A DNA stretch of 64,000 nucleotides from Aliibacillus thermotolerans (GCF_027853235.1 NZ_WKJG01000083.1:1-64000), one strand, 5' to 3'; counted from the stretch's first letter, positions 17,286 through 27,078 are shown. A program made the numbers and translations. Notes: generated from the sequence alone by a model not told the origin.

Positions 17286-17729
17286 ATGAACCGTCCACCT
17301 TTTTTTATGTATCCACCCATGCCACCTCCTCCACCGCCCTTTCCTATGCAAACACCGGGATATGTTGGAAAAAGTGGAGGAATACTGTCTTCTCTCTTTC
17401 CGTCGGGGGCTTCTTCCGGCCAGTCATTGTCTACTGTCATACCAACAATTCAAAAAGTACTCAACACAGCTCAAACAGTAACACCAATGGTGAAACAATA
17501 CTATCCCCTAGTAAAACAACTGCCAATGCTTTGGAAGATGCTGTCCGCCGCATCGAAAAGTAACGACGCAAACGAAGAGGGGCAAGAAGCAATTTCTACG
17601 GAAGAGAAAACAGATGTCAAAAACAAGGAGATAACAAACAACATTAGCGAACAGGAAGAAAAAAAAGTGACAAATCAACTTTATTCCTCTTATCATGCCT
17701 TTGCCCCACCACCAAAATTATACATTTAA
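17286..17729 (+). CDS. yqfQ: YqfQ/VrrA-like protein
   Basis: A 147-residue protein with a proline/methionine-rich N-terminus (PPMPPPPPPFP, residues ~11-21), a central mildly hydrophobic helical part (IQKVLNTAQTVTPMVKQYYPLVKQLP) and a charged low-complexity tail. It resembles YqfQ/VrrA proteins found at this place in Bacillus. These may be spore or surface associated, but the function is unknown. The start at 17286 follows GAGAGGGTG; the frame extends 37 codons further upstream without a site. It is divergent from cshB. Confidence 0.6.
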   Translation: MNRPPFFMYPPMPPPPPPFPMQTPGYVGKSGGILSSLFPSGASSGQSLSTVIPTIQKVLNTAQTVTPMVKQYYPLVKQLPMLWKMLSAASKSNDANEEGQEAISTEEKTDVKNKEITNNISEQEEKKVTNQLYSSYHAFAPPPKLYI

Positions 17730-17781
17730 CATTTCCCGTCATTCTAGATACTTCTGCAAGTGATCCCCATGACAACAGAGA

Positions 17782-17810
17782 CTGTCCCAAAAAGTCACCG
17801 TTTGGGACAG
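17782..17810. repeat. CTGTCCC hairpin
   Basis: A perfect 10-bp inverted repeat, CTGTCCCAAA with TTTGGGACAG, loop AAGTCACCG, inside GAGA...CCTC. It follows yqfQ by about 50 bases without a T run, so it is not a typical terminator. The ends resemble those of the repeat elements at 2777-3412 and 53956-54277. Confidence 0.7.
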
Positions 17811-17826
17811 CCTCAAATCAATTAGT

Positions 17827-17935
17827 GTGGGGACATGTGATAGCACAAACAGCGTGTTGCCCAAAACATATAAGCTTTCACTACGTGGACGCTTGCGATC
17901 CATGTTTTAGGGCACAAACCGATTTGAAACCCCAC
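17827..17935. repeat. Nested inverted repeats upstream of ispH
   Basis: An outer pair GTGGGG (17827-17832) with CCCCAC (17930-17935) encloses an inner pair TGCCCAAAACAT (17858-17869) with ATGTTTTAGGGCA (17902-17914; one-base bulge). The whole 17730-18003 interval holds no credible gene. The nested folding suggests a structured repeat or RNA; no family is recognised. Confidence 0.5.
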
Positions 17936-18003
17936 GTTATTGTGAGGTGACACTGCAGCAATGCTTCTGGAACAAAGTGAAGGAACTCTTTTGGACAACC
18001 TCT

Positions 18004-18032
18004 TTTACATTTCTTTTCATAGCTAGTATAAT
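18004..18032 (+). promoter_or_regulatory. Sigma-A promoter of ispH
   Basis: TTTACA (18004-18009), 17 bases, TATAAT (18027-18032): 5/6 and 6/6 matches. The ispH start codon is 59 bases downstream. Confidence 0.8.
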
Positions 18033-18091
18033 GGCGGTAGTTCAGAAAATTTCACTGAACCGAAGTTAGATCCGGGGAGAAGGAGGACGTT

Positions 18092-19033
18092 ATGGAAGTA
18101 ATTAAGATTTCCCCAAGAGGCTATTGTTACGGAGTCGTAGATGCAATGGTGCTGGCAAAACATGCTGCAAACGACCCTACCTTACCACGGCCTATTTATA
18201 TTTTGGGAATGATTGTTCACAACCAGCACGTAACTGAAGCATTTAAAGAAGAAGGAATTATTTCTCTAGATGGTCCGAACCGGCTAGAGATTTTAAAGAA
18301 AGTAGATAAAGGAACTGTCATTTTCACCGCCCACGGAGTGTCTCCGGAAGTTCGAAAACTTGCCAAAGAAAAAGGATTGACGACCGTAGACGCAACATGT
18401 CCGGACGTAACCCGTACTCATGATTTGATTAAAGAAAAAACAAAAGCAGGATATGAAATTATTTATATCGGTAAAAAAGGGCATCCGGAACCAGAAGGAG
18501 CCATTGGTGTCGCACCGGATCACGTTCATCTCGTTGAATCCGTTCAAGACATTGAAAAATTAAATATAATCAGTGATAAAATTACGATCACAAACCAAAC
18601 GACAATGAGCCAATGGGACGTGGCTGACATTATGGAAGCGGCATTAAAAAAATTTCCGCAAGCGGAAACACATAAAGAAATCTGCATGGCAACCCAAGTT
18701 CGTCAAGAAGCGGTCGCAGAACAGGCAAAAGAGGCGGATTTATTACTTGTTGTCGGCGACCCAAAAAGTAATAATTCCAACCGACTCGCACAAGTCTCCG
18801 AAGATGTTGCCAAAACTCCTGCACACCGTATTGCGGATATTTCCGAATTAAAACTGGAATGGTTAGAAAATGTAGAAAAAGTTGCTGTCACTGCTGGTGC
18901 ATCTACGCCAACTCCGATTACAAAAGAAGTAATCAAGTTCTTGGAACAATATGATAAAAATGATCCTTCTACTTGGAAAACAGAAAAACAAGTGGAAAAC
19001 TCCAAAATTTTACCGAAAGTTAAAACGAAATAA
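18092..19033 (+). CDS. ispH: 4-hydroxy-3-methylbut-2-enyl diphosphate reductase
   Basis: IspH (LytB) catalyses the last MEP step, reducing HMBPP to IPP and DMAPP. The 313-residue protein shows the three [4Fe-4S] ligands C12 (PRGYCYG), C103 (DATCPDV) and C198 (EICMAT), the substrate histidines H43, H81 and H131, and TNQTTMS near 167-173. The start has AGAAGGAGG upstream and its own promoter; a terminator follows, so it is likely monocistronic. The length is normal for Bacillus. Confidence 0.96.
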   Translation: MEVIKISPRGYCYGVVDAMVLAKHAANDPTLPRPIYILGMIVHNQHVTEAFKEEGIISLDGPNRLEILKKVDKGTVIFTAHGVSPEVRKLAKEKGLTTVDATCPDVTRTHDLIKEKTKAGYEIIYIGKKGHPEPEGAIGVAPDHVHLVESVQDIEKLNIISDKITITNQTTMSQWDVADIMEAALKKFPQAETHKEICMATQVRQEAVAEQAKEADLLLVVGDPKSNNSNRLAQVSEDVAKTPAHRIADISELKLEWLENVEKVAVTAGASTPTPITKEVIKFLEQYDKNDPSTWKTEKQVENSKILPKVKTK

Positions 19034-19042
19034 ATGAGTATC

Positions 19043-19080
19043 AAAAAGAAACACGGCTCGCATCCAACCGTGTTTCTTTT
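19043..19080. terminator. Terminator of ispH
   Basis: A stem AAAGAAACACGG with CCGTGTTTCTTTT and a T-rich 3' side, 9 bases after the ispH stop. Confidence 0.85.
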
Positions 19081-19174
19081 GAGTTAACGGGCGAATATAT
19101 GTTTGTTGTCTCGCACTATCCGGGATAAAATGTCCCAATATGTTTCACATATGACCATGCCAAAGTAATTGGGC

Positions 19175-20293
19175 TTACATACAAATAAAAGGTTCCGTGG
19201 ACACTTCGGATGCAATCACCGTTGGCGCATTCGGTTTCGATGAAAGTCGTTTCTCCAGTTCTTTTTGAACCCCTTCTTTCATCACTTTCTCCATATGATG
19301 ACCAGGGTCTATCATATTTAAGCCTTCCATTTGAGCATCGTGAGCGACGTGATAATAGATATCTCCGGTCACGTATACGTCAGCTCCTGCTCGCTGTGCA
19401 TAAGACCAATATTTATTTCCATCTCCACCAAGGATCGCCACTGTTTTAATCATTCGATCATTGGCACGAACCGTTCGTACAAACGGCACTTGAAGGGATT
19501 TTTTCACATGTTCTGCGAAAGCTTCAAGCGTCATTTCTTCTCGCAACTCTCCGATACGACCGAGACCGACTTTCTCTCCTTCTAAATCAAGAGGATACAA
19601 ATCAAACGCTGGTTCCTCGTAAGGATGTACATCAACAAGCGTCTTCGTTACCTTTTTTACGAGTGGTTCTGGCACCACCGTCTCGATTCTTTTTTCCTGA
19701 GCAAACTCCATTTTTCCTTGTTTTCCTAAATATGGGTTGGTTCCTTCTCCTGGAATAAATGTTCCAACTCCTTCACTGGCGAACGTGCAATGACTATACC
19801 CGCCGATAAAACCGGCTCCAGCATCCCCTAATGCTTGTCTTACTTCTTCTACATGTCCCTCTGGAACAAAGGCTACTAATTTTTTTAAAGGTATTTCATC
19901 CGTTGGAACGAGAACTTTTGTGTTCTCTACACCGAGAGATGAAGCGAGCATGTCGTTCACTCCACCTTTTGCAATATCTAAATTTGTGTGCGCGGCGTAA
20001 ACGGTGATGTTATTTTTAATACATTTTTCAATAATCGGTCCTTGTCCTTCCGTCACATCTAATTGTTTTATCGGGCGAAATAAGATCGGGTGATGAGCGA
20101 TAATTAAATCTACGTCTTTTTCAATCGCTTCATCTACCACCGATTCCAGCACATCTAACGCAATCATGACTTTCTTTACAGGTTTATTTAATGTACCGAC
20201 CATTAACCCAACTCGGTCACCTTCCACCGCCAAAGAGCGAGGCGCCCATTTTTCGAATTCTTCAATAATCCATTGTCCACTAGCCGGTTTCAT
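19175..20293 (-). CDS. yqfO: Nif3-like dinuclear metal centre protein (YqfO)
   Basis: A 372-residue Nif3/DUF34 family protein with an internal PII-like insert (about 125-235), the long form found in Bacillus YqfO. Metal ligands are in LIIAHHPILF, HTNLDIA near the N-terminal half, and H-E pairs in YYHVAHDAQ and DPGHHMEK near the end. The family is often annotated as GTP cyclohydrolase 1 type 2, but the physiological role is unsettled. Its start overlaps the end of trmK by 14 bases, indicating translational coupling in a trmK-yqfO operon. Confidence 0.9.
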   Translation of the reverse strand: MKPASGQWIIEEFEKWAPRSLAVEGDRVGLMVGTLNKPVKKVMIALDVLESVVDEAIEKDVDLIIAHHPILFRPIKQLDVTEGQGPIIEKCIKNNITVYAAHTNLDIAKGGVNDMLASSLGVENTKVLVPTDEIPLKKLVAFVPEGHVEEVRQALGDAGAGFIGGYSHCTFASEGVGTFIPGEGTNPYLGKQGKMEFAQEKRIETVVPEPLVKKVTKTLVDVHPYEEPAFDLYPLDLEGEKVGLGRIGELREEMTLEAFAEHVKKSLQVPFVRTVRANDRMIKTVAILGGDGNKYWSYAQRAGADVYVTGDIYYHVAHDAQMEGLNMIDPGHHMEKVMKEGVQKELEKRLSSKPNAPTVIASEVSTEPFICM

Positions 20294-21017
20294 CGTTTAA
20301 AACCTCCTTTAATAATCCTAACTTTTTTTCATAATGCGCCTTTCGATTGACGTTTTCAACTGATTCCGTCGCCTCGTGCAACTGCGCTAAAATTTGTTCC
20401 CATTTTTGTTGTTCACTACGCCATTTTTTCTTAAAAAGGGAAGATCGTTCTTTCATGAGCCATGGTCCAAAAAGAAAACCAGCTTCTACATCAACTCCGT
20501 TTACGCGATAAGGATATTGAGCATCTCCTCGTTTTGCCGTCAAAATTTCGTATATTCTTTCATCTTCTTCTACGAGGTGTTCATTCATTAATTGCCATCC
20601 ATGTTCAAATAACCATTGTCGGACGATAGCCGAGCCAACATTCGGTTGCAAAACGAACCGTTCTACTTTTGCTCGTTCTTGTGCTTCTACCCCTTGTTGT
20701 AAAATATCAGTAATAAGTGCACCTCCCATTCCGGCAATCACAACTACATCGACGGTTTCTCCTTCTTCTAACACGGAGAATCCGTTCCCCATTCTCGTCT
20801 GAATCCGTGTGGTGAGGTTTGCTTTTGCAATATTTTCCCTTGCGCGGGTTAACGGACCTTCATTGATATCCGCTGCAATCGCTTGCTTTATTTTCCCGCT
20901 TTGCACCAAATGGATGGGCAAGTATCCATGATCTGTTCCGATATCAAGTAATGAATGGGCTTGTTTAATTTCATTTGCTATCGTTAACAATCTTTTTGAC
21001 AACGAATTTTTCTTCAT
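20280..21017 (-). CDS. trmK: tRNA (adenine22-N1)-methyltransferase
   Basis: TrmK methylates A22 in tRNA using S-adenosylmethionine. The protein has ~245 residues, close to the usual 230-240. It has a Rossmann methyltransferase domain with LLDIGTDHGYLP (motif I), AADINEGPL, VDVVVIAGMGG (motif IV), and a C-terminal coiled-coil-like part (~180-235). The start at 21017 is set by AGAGAGGA nine bases upstream; an earlier in-frame ATG at 21071 has no site. It lies between cccA and yqfO as in B. subtilis. Confidence 0.92.
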   Translation of the reverse strand: MKKNSLSKRLLTIANEIKQAHSLLDIGTDHGYLPIHLVQSGKIKQAIAADINEGPLTRARENIAKANLTTRIQTRMGNGFSVLEEGETVDVVVIAGMGGALITDILQQGVEAQERAKVERFVLQPNVGSAIVRQWLFEHGWQLMNEHLVEEDERIYEILTAKRGDAQYPYRVNGVDVEAGFLFGPWLMKERSSLFKKKWRSEQQKWEQILAQLHEATESVENVNRKAHYEKKLGLLKEVLNDETG

Positions 21018-21056
21018 CGTGGAAATCCTCTCTTTTTTCGTCGCGGGAATGGAAAT

Positions 21057-21084
21057 AAGAAGGAGGGACATATCCCTCCTTCTT
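21057..21084 (-). terminator. Hairpin downstream of cccA
   Basis: A perfect 12-bp stem AAGAAGGAGGGA with TCCCTCCTTCTT. On the minus strand only a weak T stretch follows, so it may act as an attenuator between cccA and trmK more than as a full terminator. It also overlaps the region just upstream of the trmK start. Confidence 0.5.
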
Positions 21085-21091
21085 CATTTTC

Positions 21092-21445
21092 TTATTCTTC
21101 TAGTGATAATAAGTACTGTGCAATGGCTTGCGCTTCTTCTGGGTTTGCTATCCCTGCTGGCATGCTTCCGATTCCGTTGACAGAGATATCGATAATTTCT
21201 TCTTCACTTAAGCGCGAACCAACATCAGCGATAGCAGGACCACTTGCCCCTTCTAAGTTTTCCCCGTGGCAAGAAATACAGTTAGAGTTCACTAACTCTT
21301 CGCCATATTCCACCGGATCCATCGAAGCAGGATCTTCTTCTCCATCATCTGCTTGTTGGTATACACCGATGAGGGATAAACCTAACGTAAGCATAAGTCC
21401 TAGCATGGCAATTAAGAAAAATGGAATGAGTGGCTTTCCCTTCAT
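21092..21445 (-). CDS. cccA: Membrane-anchored cytochrome c-550
   Basis: A 117-residue small cytochrome c: one N-terminal membrane anchor (residues ~7-29), an acidic linker, then a heme c domain with CISCH (C56, C59, H60) and the axial methionine in GSMPAGI near residue 95. It carries electrons on the outer face of the membrane between bc complex and oxidase in Bacillus. Size and position beside rpoD match cccA. The ATG has AGGGGGAAG upstream. Confidence 0.93.
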   Translation of the reverse strand: MKGKPLIPFFLIAMLGLMLTLGLSLIGVYQQADDGEEDPASMDPVEYGEELVNSNCISCHGENLEGASGPAIADVGSRLSEEEIIDISVNGIGSMPAGIANPEEAQAIAQYLLSLEE

Positions 21446-21613
21446 GCTGCTTCCCCCTTTTTCCTTATGTATTCATCCTACGAATAATTCCGCACTCCTT
21501 TTCCATTTTACTTGATTATTGCAAAATAGAAAAGTTAAATCCATACTTTTATAGCTTTTGTCACTACCTGTTCAATTATACGTTCCACTATACCATATCC
21601 TTAATTGGAGTGC

Positions 21614-22147
21614 TTAAGAAAACCAATAAAAGAAAACCGCGAATAAAAAACCAATTGGTCCGGCCCATTTCAAATAAACGAGTTGATAATAAAAGCCGAT
21701 GATAAACCAAATCATGCAATGGATGGCAATTGTCCCAATCACGGCACTACTACTTTCAAGCAGGAAGTAAACAATATGTATGCTTGCCATAAGTGATATT
21801 AAAAGGAGAATGGATAATAAAATATGAAAAATGATAAGGTCTCTCGCTCTCACGTACAACATGGCACTAATGACAACACAAACAATTCCTAAAAAGACAA
21901 TAATTTGCAATGGAAGAGGGAAAGAAGTAAAATAAATGATAAGAAAGGTAGAAAATAATGCCAGAAAACCGATGAGGAGAACTATCACGTTAGAAAATTG
22001 CTTCTTTTTTTGCTCTTCCTCCGGTATTTCTTCTCCTTCGGTATAAAGCATTAATAAAAAATTGCAATAATGTTCTGGAAGCAGTTGATTTTTCTTCCAG
22101 TATTTTATCTCGTTAATAATAATCGTTCTTCTTTCCTCATCCATCAT
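21614..22147 (-). CDS. Unknown integral membrane protein
   Basis: A 177-residue protein I do not recognise. Residues 1-48 are soluble (MMDEERRTIIINEIKYWKKNQLLPEHYCNFLL... pattern, containing a HYC near 26-28), then about six tightly packed hydrophobic helices fill the remainder. The opening, a helix with E-I-x-Y-W-K followed by a short L-P, resembles the start of DUF2157-like membrane proteins. It lies between rpoD and cccA on the same strand. Two ATG codons in tandem begin it; a weak AAGAGTG precedes them. Confidence 0.6.
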   Translation of the reverse strand: MMDEERRTIIINEIKYWKKNQLLPEHYCNFLLMLYTEGEEIPEEEQKKKQFSNVIVLLIGFLALFSTFLIIYFTSFPLPLQIIVFLGIVCVVISAMLYVRARDLIIFHILLSILLLISLMASIHIVYFLLESSSAVIGTIAIHCMIWFIIGFYYQLVYLKWAGPIGFLFAVFFYWFS

Positions 22148-22212
22148 GATTCACTCTTTTCATTTTCAAACAACGTGAATTTTGATTCCAAAAAACATAT
22201 ATGTAGGAAAGA

Positions 22213-22248
22213 AAAAGGATTGCCTAATGTGTGAAAGACAACCCTTTT
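22213..22248 (-). terminator. Terminator of the dnaG-rpoD operon
   Basis: On the minus strand AAAAGGGTTG pairs with CAATCCTTTT (one G-T wobble), followed by TCTTTCC, 14 bases after the rpoD stop. Confidence 0.7.
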
Positions 22249-22261
22249 CCCGCTGGAACAA

Positions 22262-23374
22262 TTAATCAAGAAAGTCTTTTAACCGTTTACTCCGACTTGG
22301 ATGGCGAAGTTTGCGTAACGCTTTCGCTTCGATTTGACGGATTCTTTCTCTCGTTACGCCAAAAACTTTTCCAACTTCTTCAAGTGTGCGGGTTCTGCCG
22401 TCATCTAAACCGAAACGAAGACGCAGCACATTTTCTTCTCGGTCCGTTAAAGTATCGAGTACATCTTCTAACTGTTCTTTTAAAAGTTCATAGGCAGCTG
22501 CATCGGATGGAGCGACCGCTTCCTGGTCTTCGATAAAATCACCGAGATGCGAATCATCTTCTTCTCCTATCGGTGTTTCAAGGGAAACTGGTTCTTGGGC
22601 AATTTTTAAAATTTCCCTGACTTTTTCTGGTGTGAGATCCATTTCTTTCGCCACTTCTTCTGGAGTTGGTTCGCGACCAAGATCTTGTAACAACTGACGC
22701 TGTACTCGAATTAACTTGTTAATTGTTTCTACCATGTGAACAGGGATACGAATCGTACGAGCTTGGTCAGCGATCGCACGTGTGATTGCTTGGCGAATCC
22801 ACCACGTTGCATACGTACTAAACTTAAAACCTTTGTCATAATCAAATTTTTCTACTGCTTTAATTAAACCCATATTTCCTTCCTGGATGAGGTCTAAAAA
22901 TAACATTCCTCTTCCTACATATCTTTTGGCGATGGAGACAACAAGACGTAAGTTTGCTTCAGCCAAACGACGTTTTGCTTCCTCGTCTCCTTTTTCAATC
23001 TGCTTTGCATATTCGATTTCTTCTTCCGCAGTGAGCAAAGGCACTCTACCGATTTCTTTCAAATACATCCGAACGGGATCATTTATTTTAACTCCTGGCG
23101 GGACGCTTAAATCGTTTAAATCAAGCTCTTCCTTCTCCACTTGCTCCATGCTTGGGACTTCCTCTCCCTCATTGAGAAGATCGATTCCTTGCTCCCCTAA
23201 AAATTCAAAAAACTCGTCCATCTGTTCAGAATCTTGATCATACGGAGCAAGTTTTTCAGTAATTTCCGCGTAAGAAAGAACCCCGCGCTTTTTTCCTAAT
23301 TCAAGCAATTGTTCCTTGACTTGATCGATAGACATGTCACCTTCCGCTAGTGGGCGAATAGGTTTCTCAGCCAT
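22262..23374 (-). CDS. rpoD: RNA polymerase primary sigma factor SigA
   Basis: The 370-residue vegetative sigma factor (B. subtilis SigA has 371). Region 1.1-like N-terminus, region 1.2 [15 protein letters not shown], region 2 with [19 protein letters not shown] and [13 protein letters not shown] (-10 recognition), region 3, and region 4 [25 protein letters not shown] (-35 recognition) are all present. The start at 23374 follows GGAAGGAGGAG; the frame extends 24 codons upstream without a site. It is downstream of dnaG as in other Firmicutes. Confidence 0.97.
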   Translation of the reverse strand: MAEKPIRPLAEGDMSIDQVKEQLLELGKKRGVLSYAEITEKLAPYDQDSEQMDEFFEFLGEQGIDLLNEGEEVPSMEQVEKEELDLNDLSVPPGVKINDPVRMYLKEIGRVPLLTAEEEIEYAKQIEKGDEEAKRRLAEANLRLVVSIAKRYVGRGMLFLDLIQEGNMGLIKAVEKFDYDKGFKFSTYATWWIRQAITRAIADQARTIRIPVHMVETINKLIRVQRQLLQDLGREPTPEEVAKEMDLTPEKVREILKIAQEPVSLETPIGEEDDSHLGDFIEDQEAVAPSDAAAYELLKEQLEDVLDTLTDREENVLRLRFGLDDGRTRTLEEVGKVFGVTRERIRQIEAKALRKLRHPSRSKRLKDFLD

Positions 23375-23499
23375 TCGATCTCCTCCTTCCATTCTTCTCA
23401 CGACATCCGTTTTTAAACAGTTTTCTCTTCTATTTGAAATGCTCACAGCAAATATTCACTCTTAAAAAACGGGTATGAAGATACCCAACTTTAACGAGT

Positions 23500-25305
23500 T
23501 TATTTTTGAGTGGCTTTTTTCATGTCTATTAATTGTGTCGCTAATTGCACGGCCTCTTCCAAATCTTGTCTTCGTTCCGCTTCTTTCAACTTTTGTTCTA
23601 TCTGTTCTATTTTTACCCAATTTAAATGATTATTAATCTGATCCATGTAGTCAATCAATTCATTTTCCGATAATTCATTCGTTCTGTCAAGCATTAACAA
23701 TTCTGTTGCTGTCTGTACTAAGTCTTTATCTTCCATATAAAGAAGAAATGCATTCGGGTCTGCTGGATGTCCTTCAGCATAGAATGCGTATAAATATGCG
23801 GCAATGGCCATATATTCCTCTGTAGGGAAATGCCCCCCGATTTTTTGTTTCACTGCTTCGGCAACACTCTTATCATGCATCATATGTGCAAGGAGCATTC
23901 GTTCAGCATTTTGGTAAGCTGGTCGCAAAGATTGTCTTTTCAAAGGCGCGATTTGCCAACGCTTGTTTTTCGTTTTAGTGGAATGGCTCGTTCGGTGATT
24001 GGCGCGAATCTTTCGTTCCAATTCTTGCTTCAGTGCTTCCAATGAAACAGAAGTCTCTTCCGAAAGATGTCTCACATAAATATCTTGTTCGACGGAAGTG
24101 GAAAGAGATGCAATTTCATGAAGCACTTCTTCCACATATTGCAGTTTTTCTCCTTCATCGTTTAAATTTTTTTCTTTTTTAAACAAATGCATTTTGAATA
24201 CAATAAGAGGAACTGCGGCTTCGATAATCTCTTTTTGAAATCGTTCTTTTCCATATGTGCGAATGTATTGATCGGGATCTTCTTCCTCAGGAAGTATTGC
24301 AATCTCCACTTGCAGCCCTTCCTGTTGAAGAAGGTTGGCTGCTTTTAACGTCGCGTCTTCTCCAGCACGATCACCATCATAACAAATCGTAATCCGCTCC
24401 GTATTGCGCCGAATAATTTGGGCTTGTCTTTTTGTAAGAGACGTACCTAATGTCGCAATCGCATAAGGCAGATCAGCAAGATGAGAAGACAACACGTCCA
24501 CATATCCTTCAAATAAAATGACACGGTTTTTCTTTCGAACAAATGGGCGGGCAAGATGAAATCCATACAACAGTTCATTCTTTTTAAAAATGGGTGTTTC
24601 CGGTGTGTTTACGTATTTCGGTTGTCCATCGGTAATTATTCTTCCTCCAAAGCCAACCACTTTTCCGTCGATATTCCAAATGGGAAACATAATGCGATGT
24701 CGAAAGCGATCTTCCAGTTCCCACGTTGCTTCTACACGCCTTAACAAGCCACATTCTTCCATTTCTTGCGCATCAAATTGACGCTTCTCCAACAGTTCTT
24801 TTAATACCGTTTGTTCCTTTGGCGCGTAACCGAGTTGGAATTGTTTCATTACATCAGGAGAAATCCCTCTGTCCATCAAATAATCATAAGCGACTTTTCC
24901 TTGTTCAGTGTTCATGAGAAGATGGTGAAAAAATCTCGCTGCTAATTCATGTGCTTCGATAAAACGAGTCGTTTTTGAATCTTTTTCTTTTTCATGAAAA
25001 CGGTCTGGTAAGGATATGTCGATTCCTGCCTGTTTTCCTAATTTAACGACTGCCTCGTGAAAAGATAATCCTTCCGTTTCCATGACGAAAGTAATCATAT
25101 TCCCTCCTGCTTGACAACCGAAACAATAATACAGTTGTTTATCAGGAGAGACGGAAAAAGAAGGGGTTTTCTCCTCATGAAAAGGACATAAACCGATATA
25201 ATCTTTCCCTTGTTTTTTTAATTGTACTTTTTCACCAATCACGTCTGTGATGTCTACCGCTTGCATAATGTTCGCAATGGTTTCTTCCGAGAAAAACTGT
25301 CCCAA
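23500..25305 (-). CDS. dnaG: DNA primase
   Basis: DnaG (601 residues) makes RNA primers at the replication fork. The zinc finger (C40, H43, C61, C64) is followed by the TOPRIM domain (VILFEGYVDVLSSH; CYDGDRAGEDA) and a C-terminal helicase-binding domain (~445-601). The gene starts with TTG at 25305, about ten bases after GGTGGTGAT, and the N-terminus MGQFFSEETI aligns with the usual DnaG start. It is followed by rpoD; the classical rpsU-dnaG-rpoD unit is split here since rpsU lies at 39.9 kb. Confidence 0.96.
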   Translation of the reverse strand: MGQFFSEETIANIMQAVDITDVIGEKVQLKKQGKDYIGLCPFHEEKTPSFSVSPDKQLYYCFGCQAGGNMITFVMETEGLSFHEAVVKLGKQAGIDISLPDRFHEKEKDSKTTRFIEAHELAARFFHHLLMNTEQGKVAYDYLMDRGISPDVMKQFQLGYAPKEQTVLKELLEKRQFDAQEMEECGLLRRVEATWELEDRFRHRIMFPIWNIDGKVVGFGGRIITDGQPKYVNTPETPIFKKNELLYGFHLARPFVRKKNRVILFEGYVDVLSSHLADLPYAIATLGTSLTKRQAQIIRRNTERITICYDGDRAGEDATLKAANLLQQEGLQVEIAILPEEEDPDQYIRTYGKERFQKEIIEAAVPLIVFKMHLFKKEKNLNDEGEKLQYVEEVLHEIASLSTSVEQDIYVRHLSEETSVSLEALKQELERKIRANHRTSHSTKTKNKRWQIAPLKRQSLRPAYQNAERMLLAHMMHDKSVAEAVKQKIGGHFPTEEYMAIAAYLYAFYAEGHPADPNAFLLYMEDKDLVQTATELLMLDRTNELSENELIDYMDQINNHLNWVKIEQIEQKLKEAERRQDLEEAVQLATQLIDMKKATQK

Positions 25306-25396
25306 ACGTTTATCACCACCGCTTACGGAATGTCCTATCTTTACTATGTCGCACTAGTTTATCCAACTTTTTACTTATATAACCGGACGAATATGT

Positions 25397-25415
25397 CGTA
25401 CAAAAGAATTGTACG
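25397..25415. promoter_or_regulatory. Palindrome in the dnaG upstream region
   Basis: A perfect 7-bp inverted repeat, CGTACAA-AAGAA-TTGTACG, lies next to a minus-strand TTGACA (25418-25423) in the 280-bp gap before dnaG. Its place at a candidate -35 element suggests an operator, but the regulator is unknown and the -10 is unclear. Confidence 0.4.
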
Positions 25416-25587
25416 GCTGTCAATGAACTATTCGACAGAGTGAGACACTTTCCTGCTTGATTTTTTGATAATTTTTCATCACTTCGTTTTCATAGATTCG
25501 ACAAAAGAACACAACATTCTATTATACTTAACTTTTACAATAGGACAAGTGCCGTGCTCAAAAAAAAGCTGCAATCGATCAGCAGCT

Positions 25588-26400
25588 TTATTTTAATCCT
25601 TTTTGGAACATATTAAATATCAAATTAGCTGTTTCTTCTACTGCTTTATTAGACACATCAATGACCGTACAACCAATGTCTTTCATAATTTTTTCTGAAT
25701 AAGCCAACTCTTCCTTAATCCGTTCTAATTTTGCATAGTTTGCTTCTGCTTTTAAACCGAGAGATTTCAGTCGTTCCGTTCGTATTTCATTTAATTTTTC
25801 CGGACTAATTCTTAAACCGATACATTTTTCCGGCGGGATACGATACAGCTCTTCTGGTGGGTCCACTTCAGGAACAAGAGGAACATTTGCTACTTTTAAT
25901 CGCTTATGTGCTAAATATTGGGATAGTGGGGTTTTTGATGTACGAGATACACCAATTAAGACAATATCAGCCCGGGTAATCCCACGAGGATCACGACCGT
26001 CATCATATTTGACGGCAAATTCAATCGCTTCTACTTTTCGAAAATAGTCTTCATCTAAACGGTAGACGAGACCTGGTTCATATTTTGGCTCCAACCCTGT
26101 GAGTCGAATCATCTTATTTAACATCGGACCGATAATATCCACTGTTTCGACACCGGCTTCTTCTGCTTTTTTTCTTAAATAATAATTTTTTTCCGGAATG
26201 ACGAGAGTAAATGCAATAAAAGCATTCATTTCTTTTGCTAAATTAATGACTTCATCAATGGTATGCTCGTCTTCAACATACGGAATCCGTCGTATTTCTA
26301 TTTCTTGTTCTCCAAATTGACTTGCTGCTGCTTTCACTACTAATTCTGCTGTTTCACCGACAGAATCCGACACAACGTAAACAATCGGGCGCTCTTCCAT
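25588..26400 (-). CDS. yqfL: PPDK regulatory protein (YqfL type)
   Basis: A 270-residue member of the DUF299 kinase/pyrophosphorylase family that reversibly phosphorylates and inactivates pyruvate, phosphate dikinase. [18 protein letters not shown] lies at the N-terminus and the P-loop-like [15 protein letters not shown] near residue 150. It follows ccpN by 27 bases in an operon, as in B. subtilis where YqfL modulates CcpN activity, linking it to gluconeogenesis control. Confidence 0.92.
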   Translation of the reverse strand: MEERPIVYVVSDSVGETAELVVKAAASQFGEQEIEIRRIPYVEDEHTIDEVINLAKEMNAFIAFTLVIPEKNYYLRKKAEEAGVETVDIIGPMLNKMIRLTGLEPKYEPGLVYRLDEDYFRKVEAIEFAVKYDDGRDPRGITRADIVLIGVSRTSKTPLSQYLAHKRLKVANVPLVPEVDPPEELYRIPPEKCIGLRISPEKLNEIRTERLKSLGLKAEANYAKLERIKEELAYSEKIMKDIGCTVIDVSNKAVEETANLIFNMFQKGLK

Positions 26401-26426
26401 TCTGTTTGCCTCCTCCCCACCTACAA

Positions 26427-27068
26427 CTAATCGAGTTCATCGTGTGAGATATCAACTAATACTTTCGTCATATTCGTTTTCGTAATCCTACCGATTACCT
26501 CATATTCTTGCTCTCCTCTTTTTTTCACGACCGGTAGCGCATCAATTTGCTTTTCAATGAGTTTTGAGGCGACATCGATAATTGAATCGTCCTTTTCGCA
26601 CATTGTAATATTTGGCATTCTTGTCATTATGACACTGACTGGCATCGATTCTAGCTCTTGTTTTCCGATGCTTGCCCGTAATAAATCTTTGCGGGAGAGA
26701 ACTCCGACTAATAAGGAGTTTTTATCAACGACAAATAACGTTCCAACATCTTCTAAAAACATCGTGACGATGGCATCGTATACAGAACTGGATTCCTCTA
26801 CGACAACGGGAATGGACTGGTATTCTTTGACCGTTAATTTTTTAATTTTTTCTGTTAAAAGTTGCGTACCCGTTTTGCCAGTATAAAAATATCCGACCCG
26901 TGGCCTTGCATCTAAAAAACCTGCCATTGTTAAGATCGCTAAATCCGGGCGAAGCGTCGCTCTTGTGAGAGATAATTTTTCAGCAATTTGTTCGCCGGTG
27001 ATCGGTCCGCTATCTTTCACGATATTAAGTATCCGCTCTTGTCTCCCTGTAAGTTCGATTGTCACCAC
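26427..27068 (-). CDS. ccpN: Gluconeogenesis repressor CcpN
   Basis: A 213-residue transcription factor with an N-terminal winged helix ([21 protein letters not shown] region, residues ~20-40) and two CBS domains (~80-205). CcpN represses gapB, pckA and the small RNA sr1 in B. subtilis when glucose is present. The start is GTG at 27068 with AAGGCGGTG upstream. A folded GCTGTCCC element lies only about 10 bases further upstream, placing it in the leader of this mRNA. Confidence 0.9.
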   Translation of the reverse strand: MVTIELTGRQERILNIVKDSGPITGEQIAEKLSLTRATLRPDLAILTMAGFLDARPRVGYFYTGKTGTQLLTEKIKKLTVKEYQSIPVVVEESSSVYDAIVTMFLEDVGTLFVVDKNSLLVGVLSRKDLLRASIGKQELESMPVSVIMTRMPNITMCEKDDSIIDVASKLIEKQIDALPVVKKRGEQEYEVIGRITKTNMTKVLVDISHDELD

Positions 27069-27078
27069 CGCCTTAAGA

